A stretch of 64,000 nt of DNA from Lysobacteraceae bacterium. GTDB taxonomy: Bacteria > Pseudomonadota > Gammaproteobacteria > Xanthomonadales > Xanthomonadaceae. The stretch covers positions 1-64,000 of the forward strand of contig BPKJ01000003.1 in assembly GCA_026005075.1 (NCBI GenBank), written 5' to 3'. Within the stretch, counting starts at the first letter, position 1. The number at the start of each line of letters is the position of its first letter. Positions 9,431 through 19,860 of this stretch are shown here, one piece after another. A program made the position numbers and the translations under genes. The notes under the pieces were generated by a model, which was not told where the DNA came from, ran no database searches, and saw nothing but the letters and a program-made list of their open reading frames with translations.

Positions 9431-9546
9431 GGCGCGGGAACTTTTCCTGCCCGCTGCGGTATAGGCAGCGCGCCGTTCCGGCGCCCCACCGATCCGAGCT
9501 GCCCTCCCCGGTGCGGGGTGGGCTCGCATTGCCCAGGAAGAGGGAA

Positions 9547-10491
9547 ATGATCGAGACCAAGAACTTGTGCAAAAGGTACGGGGATTTCACCGCGGTCGAC
9601 GGCATGAGTTTCAGTGTCGGGCCGGGTGAGGTGCTCGGTTTTCTAGGCCCGAACGGCGCCGGCAAGTCGACCACGATGAAGATGATCGCGGGCTTTCTTG
9701 CCCCGACCTCGGGCACCGCGGTGATCTGCGGCCACGACGTGGTCGAGCAGCCGCTGGAGGTCAAGCGGGTGCTCGGCTACCTCCCCGAGGGCGCACCGAG
9801 TTACGGCGAGATGACGCCGCTGGAGTTTCTCGGCTTCGTCGGCGAGGTGCGCGGCCTCGATCCGCTGCAGCGCCGGGCGCGCATCGACGATGTCGTCGAC
9901 CGGCTGCAGCTCGGCGCGGTCCTGCACCAGCCGATCGACACGCTCTCCAAGGGCTTCAAGCGCCGGGTTGGGCTGGCGCAGGCCATCCTCCACGACCCGA
10001 AGGTGCTGATCCTCGACGAGCCGACCGATGGCCTCGACCCGAACCAGAAGCATGAGGTGCGCGCGCTGATCCGCTCGATGGCGCGCGACAAGATCATCGT
10101 GATCTCGACCCACATCCTCGAGGAGGTGCACGCGGTGTGCACCCGCGCGGTGATCATCGCCCATGGAAGGTTGCTGGCCGATGCCACCCCGGCCGAGCTG
10201 GAAGCCCGCTCCCGGTACCACGGCGCGGTCTCGCTGACCTGCGAGAACCCCGCGGCGCTGCGCCAGGACCTCCTGCGCCTGCCCGGAGTGCAGGCGGTCG
10301 AGATCGACGACCTCGATGGCCGCCTGACCGTGTTCCCGCGGCCTGGAGCCTCCCTCTTCGAGGCGGTGAGCGACTTCCTGCGCGAACGCAAGGTCGCCAT
10401 CTCCGAGCTGCAGTGGGAGCAGGGGCGCCTCGACGAGGTCTTCCGGCAGATCACCACCGCGAACGTCGAGCGTGAAGGAGCACGCGCATGA
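9547..10491 (+). CDS. ABC transporter ATP-binding protein (GldA/NosF-like)
   Basis: GFLGPNGAGKSTTMKMIAG Walker A; LSKGFKRRVGLAQAI signature; VLILDEPTDGLDPNQ Walker B. Confidence 0.95.
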   Translation: MIETKNLCKRYGDFTAVDGMSFSVGPGEVLGFLGPNGAGKSTTMKMIAGFLAPTSGTAVICGHDVVEQPLEVKRVLGYLPEGAPSYGEMTPLEFLGFVGEVRGLDPLQRRARIDDVVDRLQLGAVLHQPIDTLSKGFKRRVGLAQAILHDPKVLILDEPTDGLDPNQKHEVRALIRSMARDKIIVISTHILEEVHAVCTRAVIIAHGRLLADATPAELEARSRYHGAVSLTCENPAALRQDLLRLPGVQAVEIDDLDGRLTVFPRPGASLFEAVSDFLRERKVAISELQWEQGRLDEVFRQITTANVEREGARA

Positions 10492-11222
10492 ACCCGACCC
10501 TCGCCATCTTCCGCCGGGAGCTGCGGGCCTACTTCGCCACGCCCCTGGCCTATGTCTTCATCGTCATCTTCCTGATGCTCGCCGGGGCGCTGACCTTCTA
10601 CCTCGGCGGTTTCTACGAGCGGGGTCAGGCCGATCTGCAGCCCTTCTTCAACTTCCATCCATGGCTGTACCTGTTCCTCATCCCGGCGGTGTCGATGCGG
10701 CTGTGGAGCGAGGAGCGCAAGAGCGGCACCATCGAGCTGCTGCTCACCCTCCCGGTGACCATGTGGCAGGCGGTGCTGGGCAAGTTCCTTGCCGCGTGGG
10801 CCTTCGTGGCGCTGGCGCTCGCGCTCACCTTTCCGCTGTGGATCACCGTGAACTACCTCGGGGATCCGGACAACGGGGTGATCCTCGCCAGCTACCTCGG
10901 CAGCCTGCTCATGGCCGGCGCCTTCCTTTCCATCGGTGCCTGCCTGTCGGCGGCCACCCGCAACCAGGTGATCGCCTTCATCCTCACCGTGGTGGTGTGT
11001 TTCCTGTTGCTGCTGGCCGGCTTCCCGCTGGTGCTGAACGCGATCGGGGCGCTGTTCCCGCAGGCGGTGGTGGATGCCATCGCCCAGCTCAGCTTCCTCA
11101 CCCATTTCGCGGCCATCGCCAAGGGCGTGATCGATCTGCGCGACCTGGCGTTCTTCGTGCTCACCATCGTCTTCTGGCTGTATGCCTGCGCGGTGGTGAT
11201 CGACCTCAAGAAAGCCGACTGA
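10488..11222 (+). CDS. ABC-2 type transporter permease (GldF-like)
   Basis: MNPTLAIFRRELRAYFATPLAYVFIVIFLMLAGALTFYLGGFYERGQADLQPFF; multi-TM; overlaps preceding gene by 4 nt. Confidence 0.9.
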   Translation: MNPTLAIFRRELRAYFATPLAYVFIVIFLMLAGALTFYLGGFYERGQADLQPFFNFHPWLYLFLIPAVSMRLWSEERKSGTIELLLTLPVTMWQAVLGKFLAAWAFVALALALTFPLWITVNYLGDPDNGVILASYLGSLLMAGAFLSIGACLSAATRNQVIAFILTVVVCFLLLLAGFPLVLNAIGALFPQAVVDAIAQLSFLTHFAAIAKGVIDLRDLAFFVLTIVFWLYACAVVIDLKKAD

Positions 11223-11241
11223 ATACCGGGAGCACGCGGAC

Positions 11242-13104
11242 ATGAATGCACTGCATCGACGTACCCTGACCGGTACCACCCTGGTCGTCCTCGGCCTGCT
11301 GTTCGTCGCCGGCGTGGTGCTCAGCGGCGCCCTGCTGCGCGGGCTGCGTCTGGACCTCACCGAGAACCGGCTCTACACGCTCTCCGAGGGCACCCGCGCC
11401 ATCCTCGAACGGCTCGAGGAACCGGTCCACCTGACCTTCTACTTCTCCGAGCACGCCACCGGCGACATCCCGCAGCTGCGTACCTATGCCAACCGGGTGC
11501 GCGAGCTGCTGGAGGAGATGGCGCAGGTCGCGGGAGGCAAGCTGCAGCTCGAGGTGATCGATCCGCAGCCCTTCTCCGAGGAGGAGGACCGCGCCACCGC
11601 CTTCGGCCTCCAGGCCGTGCCGCTGGGGGACGGGGCGAGCTCGCTGTTCTTCGGCCTTGCCGGTACCAACAGCACCGACGGGCAGATGGCGATCCCGTTC
11701 TTCCAGCCCGACAAGGAGGCCTTTCTCGAGTACGACATCGCCAAGCTCATCAGCGGGCTGTCCGGGGAGAGCAAGCCCGTGGTCGGCCTGATCAGCACGC
11801 TCGATCTCGGGCCGGGTTTCGATCCTGCGGCGCGCCGGGTGACCGATGGGCAGGTGATCTACGAGGAGATGCGCAACCTGTTCGAGGTCAAGCGGCTCGA
11901 GCCCACGGTCACCCGCATCGATGACGGCATCCAGCTGCTCATGCTGGTGCACCCGCGCGGACTTTCGGCGGACACCCTGTACGCGATCGACCAGTTCGTG
12001 CTCCGCGGCGGGCGGCTGCTGGTGTTCGTCGATCCGCATTCCGAAATGCAGCAGTCCGGTGCCGATGCCGATCCGGCCGCGGCGATGTTCGAAGGCAAGT
12101 CCTCCGACCTCAAGGAGCTGTTCGCCGCGTGGGGCGTGAAGTACGACCCCGACCGCGTCGTCCTCGATGGACAGACCGCCCTGCAGATCCAGGTCCGTCC
12201 GGACCGGCCGCCGGTTCGCCATCTGGCCATCCTCGGGCTGGGGCCGGAGCAGCTCAACCAGGACGATGTCGTTTCGGCGGACCTCGGTGTTGTGAACTTC
12301 TCCACCGCCGGCTATTTCCTGCCCGCCGAGGGGGCGACGACCCGGCTGGAGGCGCTGGCGCAGAGCTCCGGCGCGGCGATGACCGTGCCCAGCGAGCGGG
12401 TGCGCTTCCTGCCCGACCCGGAGCAGCTCTTCGCCGACTTCACGCCGACCGGTGAGCGGTACGTGCTGGCCGCGCGCCTGAGCGGCAAGCTCAAGACCGC
12501 CTTTCCCGACCGCAAGGACGAGGGACACCTGGCCGAAAGCAAGGGCGAGGCCGGGATCATCCTCGTCGCCGACACCGACCTGCTGTCGGACCGCCTGTGG
12601 GTGCAGATCCAGCAGTTCTTCGGCCAGCGCCTCGTCAATGCCTTCGCCGACAACGGCAATTTCGTGGTCAACGCGGTCGACAACCTGACCGGTTCGTCCG
12701 ATCTGATCAAGGTCCGCACCCGCCCGACCTCGCGGCGTCCCTTCACCACCGTCGAGGCGCTCAAGCGCCAGGCCGACGACCGGTTCCGGGCCAAGGAGCA
12801 GGAACTGCAGGCCCAGTTGAGCGAGACAGAGCGGCGGCTGACCGAGCTGCAGAAGGCTCGCAACGATCAGGGCTCGACCCTGCTCACGCCGGAACAGCGT
12901 GCGGAGTTGCAGCGCTTCCAGCAGGAGAAGCTGCGGATCCGCAAGGAGCTTCGTCAGGTGCGCAGGCAGCTCGATGCCGACATCGATGCGCTCGGCGCGA
13001 AGCTCAAGTTCATCAACATCGTGGGCGTGCCGCTGCTGGTGACCCTGGCTGCGGTCGGGTTTGCGCTGTGGCGCGCCCGCAGGCGCAAGGAGGCTCGCGC
13101 ATGA
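11242..13104 (+). CDS. GldG-family ABC-type auxiliary protein
   Basis: LRLDLTENRLYTLSEGTRAILERLEEPVHLTFYFS; QFFGQRLVNAFADNGNFVVNAVDNLTGSSDLIKVRTR typical of GldG family; C-terminal TM. Confidence 0.9.
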   Translation: MNALHRRTLTGTTLVVLGLLFVAGVVLSGALLRGLRLDLTENRLYTLSEGTRAILERLEEPVHLTFYFSEHATGDIPQLRTYANRVRELLEEMAQVAGGKLQLEVIDPQPFSEEEDRATAFGLQAVPLGDGASSLFFGLAGTNSTDGQMAIPFFQPDKEAFLEYDIAKLISGLSGESKPVVGLISTLDLGPGFDPAARRVTDGQVIYEEMRNLFEVKRLEPTVTRIDDGIQLLMLVHPRGLSADTLYAIDQFVLRGGRLLVFVDPHSEMQQSGADADPAAAMFEGKSSDLKELFAAWGVKYDPDRVVLDGQTALQIQVRPDRPPVRHLAILGLGPEQLNQDDVVSADLGVVNFSTAGYFLPAEGATTRLEALAQSSGAAMTVPSERVRFLPDPEQLFADFTPTGERYVLAARLSGKLKTAFPDRKDEGHLAESKGEAGIILVADTDLLSDRLWVQIQQFFGQRLVNAFADNGNFVVNAVDNLTGSSDLIKVRTRPTSRRPFTTVEALKRQADDRFRAKEQELQAQLSETERRLTELQKARNDQGSTLLTPEQRAELQRFQQEKLRIRKELRQVRRQLDADIDALGAKLKFINIVGVPLLVTLAAVGFALWRARRRKEARA

Positions 13105-14333
13105 ACCCCCGCAAGACCCTGATCCTGGCCCTGGTCAGCGTCGCGCTGCTGGCCGTCGCACTGTGGTACTCCGCGTCGAGGCGCGCCAGCGAGCACGCCG
13201 CGTTGCAGGAGCCGGCCCTGCCCGGGCTGCTGGAGCGGCTCCCGGAGGTCGCCAAGGTCACCGTCACTGCCGCGGGCAACAAGGTGGTGGCCACGCTGGA
13301 GCGCACCGACACCGGCTGGAGGCTGGCCGAGCGGGACTTCGCGGCCGATGCCGACGCCCTGCGTCAGGTCCTGCTCGAACTGGCCGAAGCCCGGCGGGTG
13401 GCGGCCAAGACGGCAAGGCCCGATCTTTATCCCCGCCTCGGCGTCGAGGACCTGGCGGCCGAGGATGCCAAGGGCGTGCAGCTGACCATCGAGGGCGGCG
13501 GCGAGCCGTTGGCGGTGATCCTCGGCCAGAACGCACCGCGCGGCGTCGGCACCTACATGCGCATCCCCGGCGAGGCGCAGAGCTGGCTGATCGACCGCAA
13601 CGTGGCGGTGGAGAAGTCCACCGCAGGGTGGCTGGATCGCGATCTGCTCGACATCGCGCCGGAGCGCATCGCTCGTGTGACCGTCGAAGCCGGCCAGGAC
13701 CGGGTCGAGATCGTCGCCAGCGAAAAGGAGCAGGGTGACTTCGTGCTCGCCAACCTGCCCAAGGGCCGGGAGCCGCAGAGCGAGTTCGTTGCCGATGCCA
13801 CGGCGGGTTTCCTGCAGGGACTGCGCATCGACGACGTGGCCCCGGCCAGCGAGCGCGGACCCGGCGAGGCGGCCCGGCGTGCGCGGTTCCACACCCGTGA
13901 CGGGCTCGACATCGAGGTCACCAGCTTCGAGGTGGACGGCAAGCCGTGGGCGCAGTTCGGTGTGCGCCTCGACGAGGGCCGTGCGCTGGCCTGGATCGAG
14001 GCCGAGCAGGCGCGGGAGAAGACCGCGTGGGAGGCACGCCAGGCGAGCCTTGACAAGGGCGAGGACAAGGTATCGGGCGGCAGCGAGGGCGAGGCTCCGG
14101 CGAAGTCGGAGCCTGCGGCCGATGCCAAGGCATCGGCCACGGAGGAGGTTGCGCCGGAGGCGCCGCTCGCGGTGCGCGATCCGGCCGCCGACCGCGAGCA
14201 GCGGCTGGCCGCGTTGCGCGCCGAGGTCGAGCGTCTCGCCGCCCGCTTCGAGGGCCGCAGCTTCCAGTTGCCGGGCTACAAGGCCGGGAACCTGAACCGG
14301 CGGCTCGAGGACTACCTCAAGCCCAAGGACTGA
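13101..14333 (+). CDS. DUF4340 domain-containing protein
   Basis: N-terminal TM then GNKVVATLERTDTGWRLAERDFAADADALRQVLLELAEARRVAAKTARPDLYPRLGVED; located directly after GldG-like gene as in known GldFG/DUF4340 clusters. Confidence 0.85.
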   Translation: MNPRKTLILALVSVALLAVALWYSASRRASEHAALQEPALPGLLERLPEVAKVTVTAAGNKVVATLERTDTGWRLAERDFAADADALRQVLLELAEARRVAAKTARPDLYPRLGVEDLAAEDAKGVQLTIEGGGEPLAVILGQNAPRGVGTYMRIPGEAQSWLIDRNVAVEKSTAGWLDRDLLDIAPERIARVTVEAGQDRVEIVASEKEQGDFVLANLPKGREPQSEFVADATAGFLQGLRIDDVAPASERGPGEAARRARFHTRDGLDIEVTSFEVDGKPWAQFGVRLDEGRALAWIEAEQAREKTAWEARQASLDKGEDKVSGGSEGEAPAKSEPAADAKASATEEVAPEAPLAVRDPAADREQRLAALRAEVERLAARFEGRSFQLPGYKAGNLNRRLEDYLKPKD

Positions 14334-14337
14334 TGCG

Positions 14338-14727
14338 GTGAGCGGCCCGCGCGCGTCGGCAACGGCATGGGCGGCGGGTCGTTGGGCCGCCGTGCTCGGG
14401 GCCGTGCAGGGCGCGGCCGGGGTCGCGCTCGGCGCCTGGGCGGCCCACGGTGCGGGGGCCGGGCAGGGCCTGCGTCTGGGGCTGGCCGCGCTTTGTCTGC
14501 TGCTGCATGCGCCGCTGCCGATCGCCCTCGCCGGGCGCGCGGGGCGCTGGCTCGGCATCGCCCGTGGCGGGCTGCTGACGGGGAGCTGGCTGTTCGCCGG
14601 CAGTCTGGCCGCGGCGGCGCTGCTGGGCTGGAGCCCGGCACTGGCGCCGTGGGGCGGCAGCCTCCTGATTGCCGCGTGGCTGCTGCTGGCGGCAGCCTTC
14701 CTGCGTGGCGAAGGAGGGCAGGCATGA
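14338..14727 (+). CDS. Small membrane protein, DUF423-like
   Basis: GAVQGAAGVALGAWAAHG N-terminal motif; four predicted TM segments. Confidence 0.55.
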   Translation: MSGPRASATAWAAGRWAAVLGAVQGAAGVALGAWAAHGAGAGQGLRLGLAALCLLLHAPLPIALAGRAGRWLGIARGGLLTGSWLFAGSLAAAALLGWSPALAPWGGSLLIAAWLLLAAAFLRGEGGQA

Positions 14728-15362
14728 ACGGCACGCAGCGCGGCTTCGACCTCGCCCTGGCGGAGAGGGAGCTGCGCGGGCAGGACCCCAGGCTGGCACC
14801 GTGGTTCGACCGGCTGGGGCCAATCACGCCCGACCCGCGCTGGCGCGAGGGGTTCGACACCGTCGACGCCTTGGCTCGCGCCATTCTCTACCAGCAGCTC
14901 AGCGGCAAGGCGGCCGCGACCATCGTCGCCCGGGTCGAGGCGGCCAGCGGCCGTCGGCGGCTCACCGCCGCCCGCCTCGATGCGCTGGACGACGCCACGC
15001 TCCGGACCTGCGGCGTGTCGCGCAACAAGCTGCTGGCCTTGCGCGATCTGTGCCGCCACGCGCGGGCCCGGCGCGTGCCCGGACCGCGCCGCCTGCTGGC
15101 GATGGAGGACGAGGCCATCGTCGAGGCGTTGACCGCCGTGCGCGGCATCGGCCGCTGGACGGTGGAGATGCTGCTGATCTTCCGGCTCGGGCGGCCCGAC
15201 GTGCTGCCCCATGGTGATCTCGGCATCCAGCGCGGGCTGCAGCGCCTGTGCGGCCTGAGCGCCCTGCCGTCCCCGGCCAGGGTGGCCGAGCTCGGCGCCG
15301 GCTGGGCGCCGTGGCGCTCGCTGGCCAGCCTGCTGCTGTGGCGCATCGCCGGCGCGACCTGA
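14724..15362 (+). CDS. DNA-3-methyladenine glycosylase II-like (HhH-GPD)
   Basis: ARAILYQQLSGKAAATIVARVE; LTAVRGIGRWTVEMLLIFRLGRPDVLPHGDLGIQRGL HhH-GPD. Confidence 0.93.
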   Translation: MNGTQRGFDLALAERELRGQDPRLAPWFDRLGPITPDPRWREGFDTVDALARAILYQQLSGKAAATIVARVEAASGRRRLTAARLDALDDATLRTCGVSRNKLLALRDLCRHARARRVPGPRRLLAMEDEAIVEALTAVRGIGRWTVEMLLIFRLGRPDVLPHGDLGIQRGLQRLCGLSALPSPARVAELGAGWAPWRSLASLLLWRIAGAT

Positions 15363-15401
15363 GCCGCGCCGGCCTGCGCCTTGCGGCTACAATGCCGCGC
15401 C

Positions 15402-16100
15402 ATGAGCCCGAACGCGCCCGTACTGACCATCGATGGCCCCTCCGGGGCCGGCAAGGGAACCCTCTCGCGGCGCGTCGCCGGCCGCCTCGGATGGCACTAC
15501 CTCGACTCCGGCGCCCTCTACCGGGCCATTGGCGTGGCGGCGGGCTGGGAGGGCATCGACCTGGCTGACCCGGAGGCCTTGCGCCGCCTCGCCAGCCGGA
15601 CCGAGATCCGCTTCGAGTCCTTGGGCGAGGAGGAGCCCCGGGTGCTGGTCGATGGTGTCGACGCCACCTCCGAACTGCGGACCGAGACGGCCGGTGCGGC
15701 GGCCTCGGCCATCGCCGCCCTGCCCGAGGTGCGCGAGGTCCTCGTGGGGCGCCAGCGCGCCTTCCGCCGGCCGCCGGGGCTGGTCGCCGACGGGCGGGAC
15801 ATGGGCACGGTGATCTTCCCCGACGCCGAGTACAAGGTCTTCCTCACCGCCAGCGCCGAGGAGCGCGCCCACAGGCGCTTCAAGCAGTTGAGGGACAAGG
15901 GAATCGAGGTTACACTTGACGGTCTGCTGCGCGAGATCCTCGCGCGCGATGCCCGAGACGCCCAGCGCCCGGTGGCACCGCTGAAGCCCGCACCCGATGC
16001 GGTCACGGTGGATACCACGGGCGTGCCGATCGATGCGGTGGTCGAACGGGTGCTGTCCCTGCTGCCGGAATCGGTGCGCCGGGGCGGCCCGCAGACCTGA
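15402..16100 (+). CDS. cmk: Cytidylate kinase
   Basis: [63 protein letters not shown]. Confidence 0.98.
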   Translation: MSPNAPVLTIDGPSGAGKGTLSRRVAGRLGWHYLDSGALYRAIGVAAGWEGIDLADPEALRRLASRTEIRFESLGEEEPRVLVDGVDATSELRTETAGAAASAIAALPEVREVLVGRQRAFRRPPGLVADGRDMGTVIFPDAEYKVFLTASAEERAHRRFKQLRDKGIEVTLDGLLREILARDARDAQRPVAPLKPAPDAVTVDTTGVPIDAVVERVLSLLPESVRRGGPQT

Positions 16101-16147
16101 CCCTTCTCTCGCACCGCGTAACGAGTCGCTCCTGCAGCGGACCGGCG

Positions 16148-16175
16148 GCTGGCACCGGTGGGTGCCGGCTTTTTT
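16148..16175 (+). terminator. Terminator-like hairpin in rpsA leader / after cmk
   Basis: GCTGGCACC-GGTG-GGTGCCGGC stem followed by T6. Confidence 0.65.
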
Positions 16176-16256
16176 CCTTCAACCGGTGCCCCGTGCACCA
16201 CAACATGGTGGGCGGTCTTGCGTGACCGGCCCGTGTGTTCAACCGGAACCCAACTC

Positions 16257-17930
16257 ATGACTGAAAGTTTTGCCGAACTGTTCGAGCAGAGCGAGAAGCT
16301 CTCCAAGCTCAAGCCCGGCGCCATCGTGGTCGGCAAGGTCGTCGAAGTCCGCAACGACGTCGTCGTCATCAACGCCGGCCTGAAATCCGAAGGCATCGTC
16401 CCGATCGAGCAATTCCGCAACGAGGATGGCGAGATCGAGGTCAGCGTCGGCGACGAGGTGAAGGTCGCGCTCGATGCGCTCGAGAACGGCTTCGGCGAGA
16501 CCGTGCTGTCGCGCGAGAAGGCCAAGCGCGCGATGGTGTGGGACGAGCTCGAGGAGGCGATGGAGAAGGACGAGACCGTCACCGGCCGCATCAGCGGCAA
16601 GGTGAAGGGCGGCTTCACCGTCGACATCAAGGACGTCCGTGCCTTCCTGCCGGGCTCGCTGGTCGACGTGCGCCCGGTGCGCGATCCGGCCTACCTCGAG
16701 GGCAAGGAACTCGAGTTCAAGATCATCAAGCTCGACCGCAAGCGCAACAACGTGGTCGTGTCCCGTCGCGCGGTGGTGGAGAGCGAGTACTCCGAGGAGC
16801 GCGAGAAGCTGATGGAGCGCCTGGTCGAGGGTGCGATCCTGCCGGGTGTGGTCAAGAACCTCACCGATTACGGCGCCTTCGTCGACCTCGGTGGCATCGA
16901 TGGCCTGCTCCACATCACCGACATGGCGTGGAAGCGCGTCCGTCATCCGTCCGAGGTGGTCGAGGTCGGCCAGGAGCTGCAGGTCCGGGTGCTCAAGTTC
17001 GACCGTGAGCGCAACCGTGTCTCGCTCGGCCTCAAGCAGCTCGGCGAGGATCCGTGGGACAACATCTCCCGGCGCTACCCGAGCGGCACCCGGGTGTTCG
17101 GCAAGGTCAGCAACGTCACCGACTACGGCTGCTTCGTCGAGATCGAGCCGGGCGTCGAGGGGCTGGTGCACGTCTCGGAGATGGACTGGACCAACAAGAA
17201 CGTCAATCCGTCGAAGGTGGTGCAGGTCGGCGACGAGGTCGAGGTCATGGTCCTCGACGTGGACGAGGAGCGCCGCCGCATCTCGCTGGGCATCAAGCAG
17301 TGCACCCAGAACCCCTGGGAAGTGTTCGCCCAGAACCACAAGAAGGGCGACAAGGTCTCCGGCCAGATCAAGTCGATCACCGACTTCGGCATCTTCATCG
17401 GTCTCGAGGGCGGCATCGACGGCCTGGTCCACCTGTCCGACATCAGCTGGAACGCGACCGGCGAGGACGTCATCCGCAACTTCAAGAAGGGCGACACGGT
17501 CGAGGCCGTGGTGCTGGCCGTCGATCCCGAGCGCGAGCGCATCTCGCTGGGCATCAAGCAGCTCGAGCAGGATCCGTTTGGCCAGTTCATGGCCGCCCAT
17601 CCCAAGGGCAGCATCGTGACCGGCACGGTCAAGGAAGTGGATGCCAAGGGCGCCACGGTCGAGCTGGCGGACGGCATCGAGGGCTACATCCGCGCCTCCG
17701 ACATCGCCAAGGAGCGGGTCGACGACGCCACCCAGTACCTCAAGGTCGGCGATCAGGTCGAGGCCAAGTTCATGGGCATGGATCGCAAGGGCCGCACCCT
17801 GCAGCTGTCGATCCGCGCCAAGGACGAGGCCGACCTGCGCGAGACCCTCGAGGAGTACAGCAACGCCTCGGGCGGCACCACCAAGCTCGGTGCCCTGCTG
17901 CGCGAGCAGCTCGGCAGCAAGTCCGAGTGA
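16257..17930 (+). CDS. rpsA: 30S ribosomal protein S1
   Basis: Multiple S1 domains ([32 protein letters not shown] etc.); located between cmk and ihfB. Confidence 0.99.
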   Translation: MTESFAELFEQSEKLSKLKPGAIVVGKVVEVRNDVVVINAGLKSEGIVPIEQFRNEDGEIEVSVGDEVKVALDALENGFGETVLSREKAKRAMVWDELEEAMEKDETVTGRISGKVKGGFTVDIKDVRAFLPGSLVDVRPVRDPAYLEGKELEFKIIKLDRKRNNVVVSRRAVVESEYSEEREKLMERLVEGAILPGVVKNLTDYGAFVDLGGIDGLLHITDMAWKRVRHPSEVVEVGQELQVRVLKFDRERNRVSLGLKQLGEDPWDNISRRYPSGTRVFGKVSNVTDYGCFVEIEPGVEGLVHVSEMDWTNKNVNPSKVVQVGDEVEVMVLDVDEERRRISLGIKQCTQNPWEVFAQNHKKGDKVSGQIKSITDFGIFIGLEGGIDGLVHLSDISWNATGEDVIRNFKKGDTVEAVVLAVDPERERISLGIKQLEQDPFGQFMAAHPKGSIVTGTVKEVDAKGATVELADGIEGYIRASDIAKERVDDATQYLKVGDQVEAKFMGMDRKGRTLQLSIRAKDEADLRETLEEYSNASGGTTKLGALLREQLGSKSE

Positions 17931-17966
17931 CGCATTGCCGGGCTCAGGGCCCGGTCGCGGAATCGA

Positions 17967-17996
17967 GGCGCCGCCTGCGGGCGGCGCCTTTTTTTT
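17967..17996 (+). terminator. Intrinsic terminator of rpsA
   Basis: GGCGCCGC CTGCGG GCGGCGCC followed by T8. Confidence 0.9.
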
Positions 17997-18102
17997 CGTG
18001 GAATCACGGACTTGGCGCGCGCACCTGCGCCCATTTCCGAATCCGATGCGCTAGGATTGGGGGTTCCGGTCGAGCGCCGACCGACCCTGTGCATGGCCCG
18101 GC

Positions 18103-18399
18103 ATGACCAAGTCCGAACTGATCGAACTTCTCGTCCAGCGGCAGCCCCACCTCAAGCCCGACGACGTCGAGCTCGCGGTGCGGACCCTGCTCGAGCAGAT
18201 GAGCCAGACCCTGGCCCATGGCGGCCGGATCGAGATCCGTGGTTTCGGCAGCTTTTCGCTGCACTACCGCCCGCCGCGCGTCGGACGCAATCCGCGGACG
18301 GGGGAGGCGGTGCCCTTGGCCGCCCGCTACGTGCCCCACTTCAAGCCGGGGAAGGCGCTGCGCGAGCGGGTCAACGCGGCGCACGCGGGGGCGAAGTGA
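18103..18399 (+). CDS. ihfB: Integration host factor subunit beta
   Basis: [68 protein letters not shown]. Confidence 0.98.
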   Translation: MTKSELIELLVQRQPHLKPDDVELAVRTLLEQMSQTLAHGGRIEIRGFGSFSLHYRPPRVGRNPRTGEAVPLAARYVPHFKPGKALRERVNAAHAGAK

Positions 18400-18689
18400 A
18401 ACCGCTGTTGCGCTGGGCCAGGCTGTTGCTGGCGCTGCTGATCGTGGCGATCGGGATCGCCTTCGGTGCGCTGAATCACGCCCCGCTGGTGGTCGATCTG
18501 CACTTCGTGCAGGTCGAGGCCAGCTCCGGCGTCGCGCTGCTTGCCGCCGCCCTCGTGGGCGCCGTGCTGGCGGGGCTTTGCCTGGGGCTGGCGGTGATCT
18601 GGCCCCTTCGGCGCGCCCTGCGCCGGGCCGCGCGCGAGCGGGCCCTCGAGGATGCGCTGCCGGTGCCGGTCGAGCGGGATCCTTCGTGA
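18396..18689 (+). CDS. lapA: LapA family membrane protein
   Basis: Two TM helices, [39 protein letters not shown] start; between ihfB and lapB. Confidence 0.88.
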   Translation: MKPLLRWARLLLALLIVAIGIAFGALNHAPLVVDLHFVQVEASSGVALLAAALVGAVLAGLCLGLAVIWPLRRALRRAARERALEDALPVPVERDPS

Positions 18690-19858
18690 CCGAACTGCCG
18701 CTGCTGTTTCTCCTGCTGCCGGTTGCCGCGCTGTCGGGATGGTATGCGGGACGCAAGTCCGGGGCGCGCACGGTCGGGCAGCGGGTCAGCAGGCTGTCCA
18801 CCAACTACTTCCGCGGTCTGAACTACCTGCTCAACGAGCAGCCGGACAAGGCGATCGAGGTCTTCCTCGAACTGGCCGAGGTGGACAAGCGCACGGTCGA
18901 GACCCACTTCGCGCTCGGGCATCTGTTCCGCCGCCGTGGCGAGGTCGATCGCGCCATCCGCCTGCACCAGAACCTGATCGCCCGGCCTGGGCTTTCCGAG
19001 GAGCACAAGATCCAGGCGGTGCTGGAGCTGGGCGAGGACTACATGCGGGCCGGGCTGCTGGACCGGGCCGAGATCCTGTTCTGTGATCTGCGCGAGATCG
19101 AGGCGGTGGCGCCGCAGGCGCTCCGCCACCTGATCAGCATCTGCCAGCAGGAACGCGACTGGGAGAAGGCGATCGAGCACGCGCGCCAGCTGGAGTCGCT
19201 CACCGGCGAGCCGATGGGCGCCCTGGTTGCGCAGTTCCACTGCGAGCTGGCCGAGGCAGCCCACCGCAAGGGCGATTTCACCCGTGCCCGGGAGCACATC
19301 GAGCAGGCCTACGCCGCCGAGGCCAACTGCGTGCGGGCCGGTATCCTCGAGGGCCGGCTCGAACTGGCGCAGAACCACGATCCCGCCGCGATCCGCGCCT
19401 TCGAGCGGGTGGCCCGGACCGATCCCGAGATGCTGCCGGAGCTGCTGCCCGAGCTGCTTTCCGCCTACCGCCGCGCCGGTGAGGTGGACCGCGCGCGCGC
19501 CTTCCTGCACGAGATGCTCGAGCGCCACTCGGGGGTCACCACGCTGCTGGCCTTGACCCGCCTGATCGAGCAGGAGGAGGGGCGGGCCCGGGCCAAGGCC
19601 TTCCTGACCGAGCAGTTGCGGCGCCGGCCTTCGGTGCGCGGGCAGGGCGCCCTCATCGACCTGAGCCTTGCCGAGGGCGAGCCGCTGACCCGTGACCTGC
19701 TGCTGGTGCTCAAGCAGCTCGGCGATCAGCTGGTCGCCGGTGTGCCGGCCTACCGTTGCCGTCGCTGCGGCTTCGGCGCGCGGCTGCACCACTGGCAGTG
19801 CCCGAGCTGCAAGAGCTGGGGCTCGATCAAGCCGATCCAGGGGCCGGCGGCCGAGTAG
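18686..19858 (+). CDS. lapB: Lipopolysaccharide assembly protein LapB
   Basis: N-terminal TM, TPR repeats (YFRGLNYLLNEQPDKAIEVFLEL), C-terminal rubredoxin-like YRCRRCGFGARLHHWQCPSCKSWGSIKPI. Confidence 0.95.
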   Translation: MTELPLLFLLLPVAALSGWYAGRKSGARTVGQRVSRLSTNYFRGLNYLLNEQPDKAIEVFLELAEVDKRTVETHFALGHLFRRRGEVDRAIRLHQNLIARPGLSEEHKIQAVLELGEDYMRAGLLDRAEILFCDLREIEAVAPQALRHLISICQQERDWEKAIEHARQLESLTGEPMGALVAQFHCELAEAAHRKGDFTRAREHIEQAYAAEANCVRAGILEGRLELAQNHDPAAIRAFERVARTDPEMLPELLPELLSAYRRAGEVDRARAFLHEMLERHSGVTTLLALTRLIEQEEGRARAKAFLTEQLRRRPSVRGQGALIDLSLAEGEPLTRDLLLVLKQLGDQLVAGVPAYRCRRCGFGARLHHWQCPSCKSWGSIKPIQGPAAE

Positions 19859-19860
19859 CC

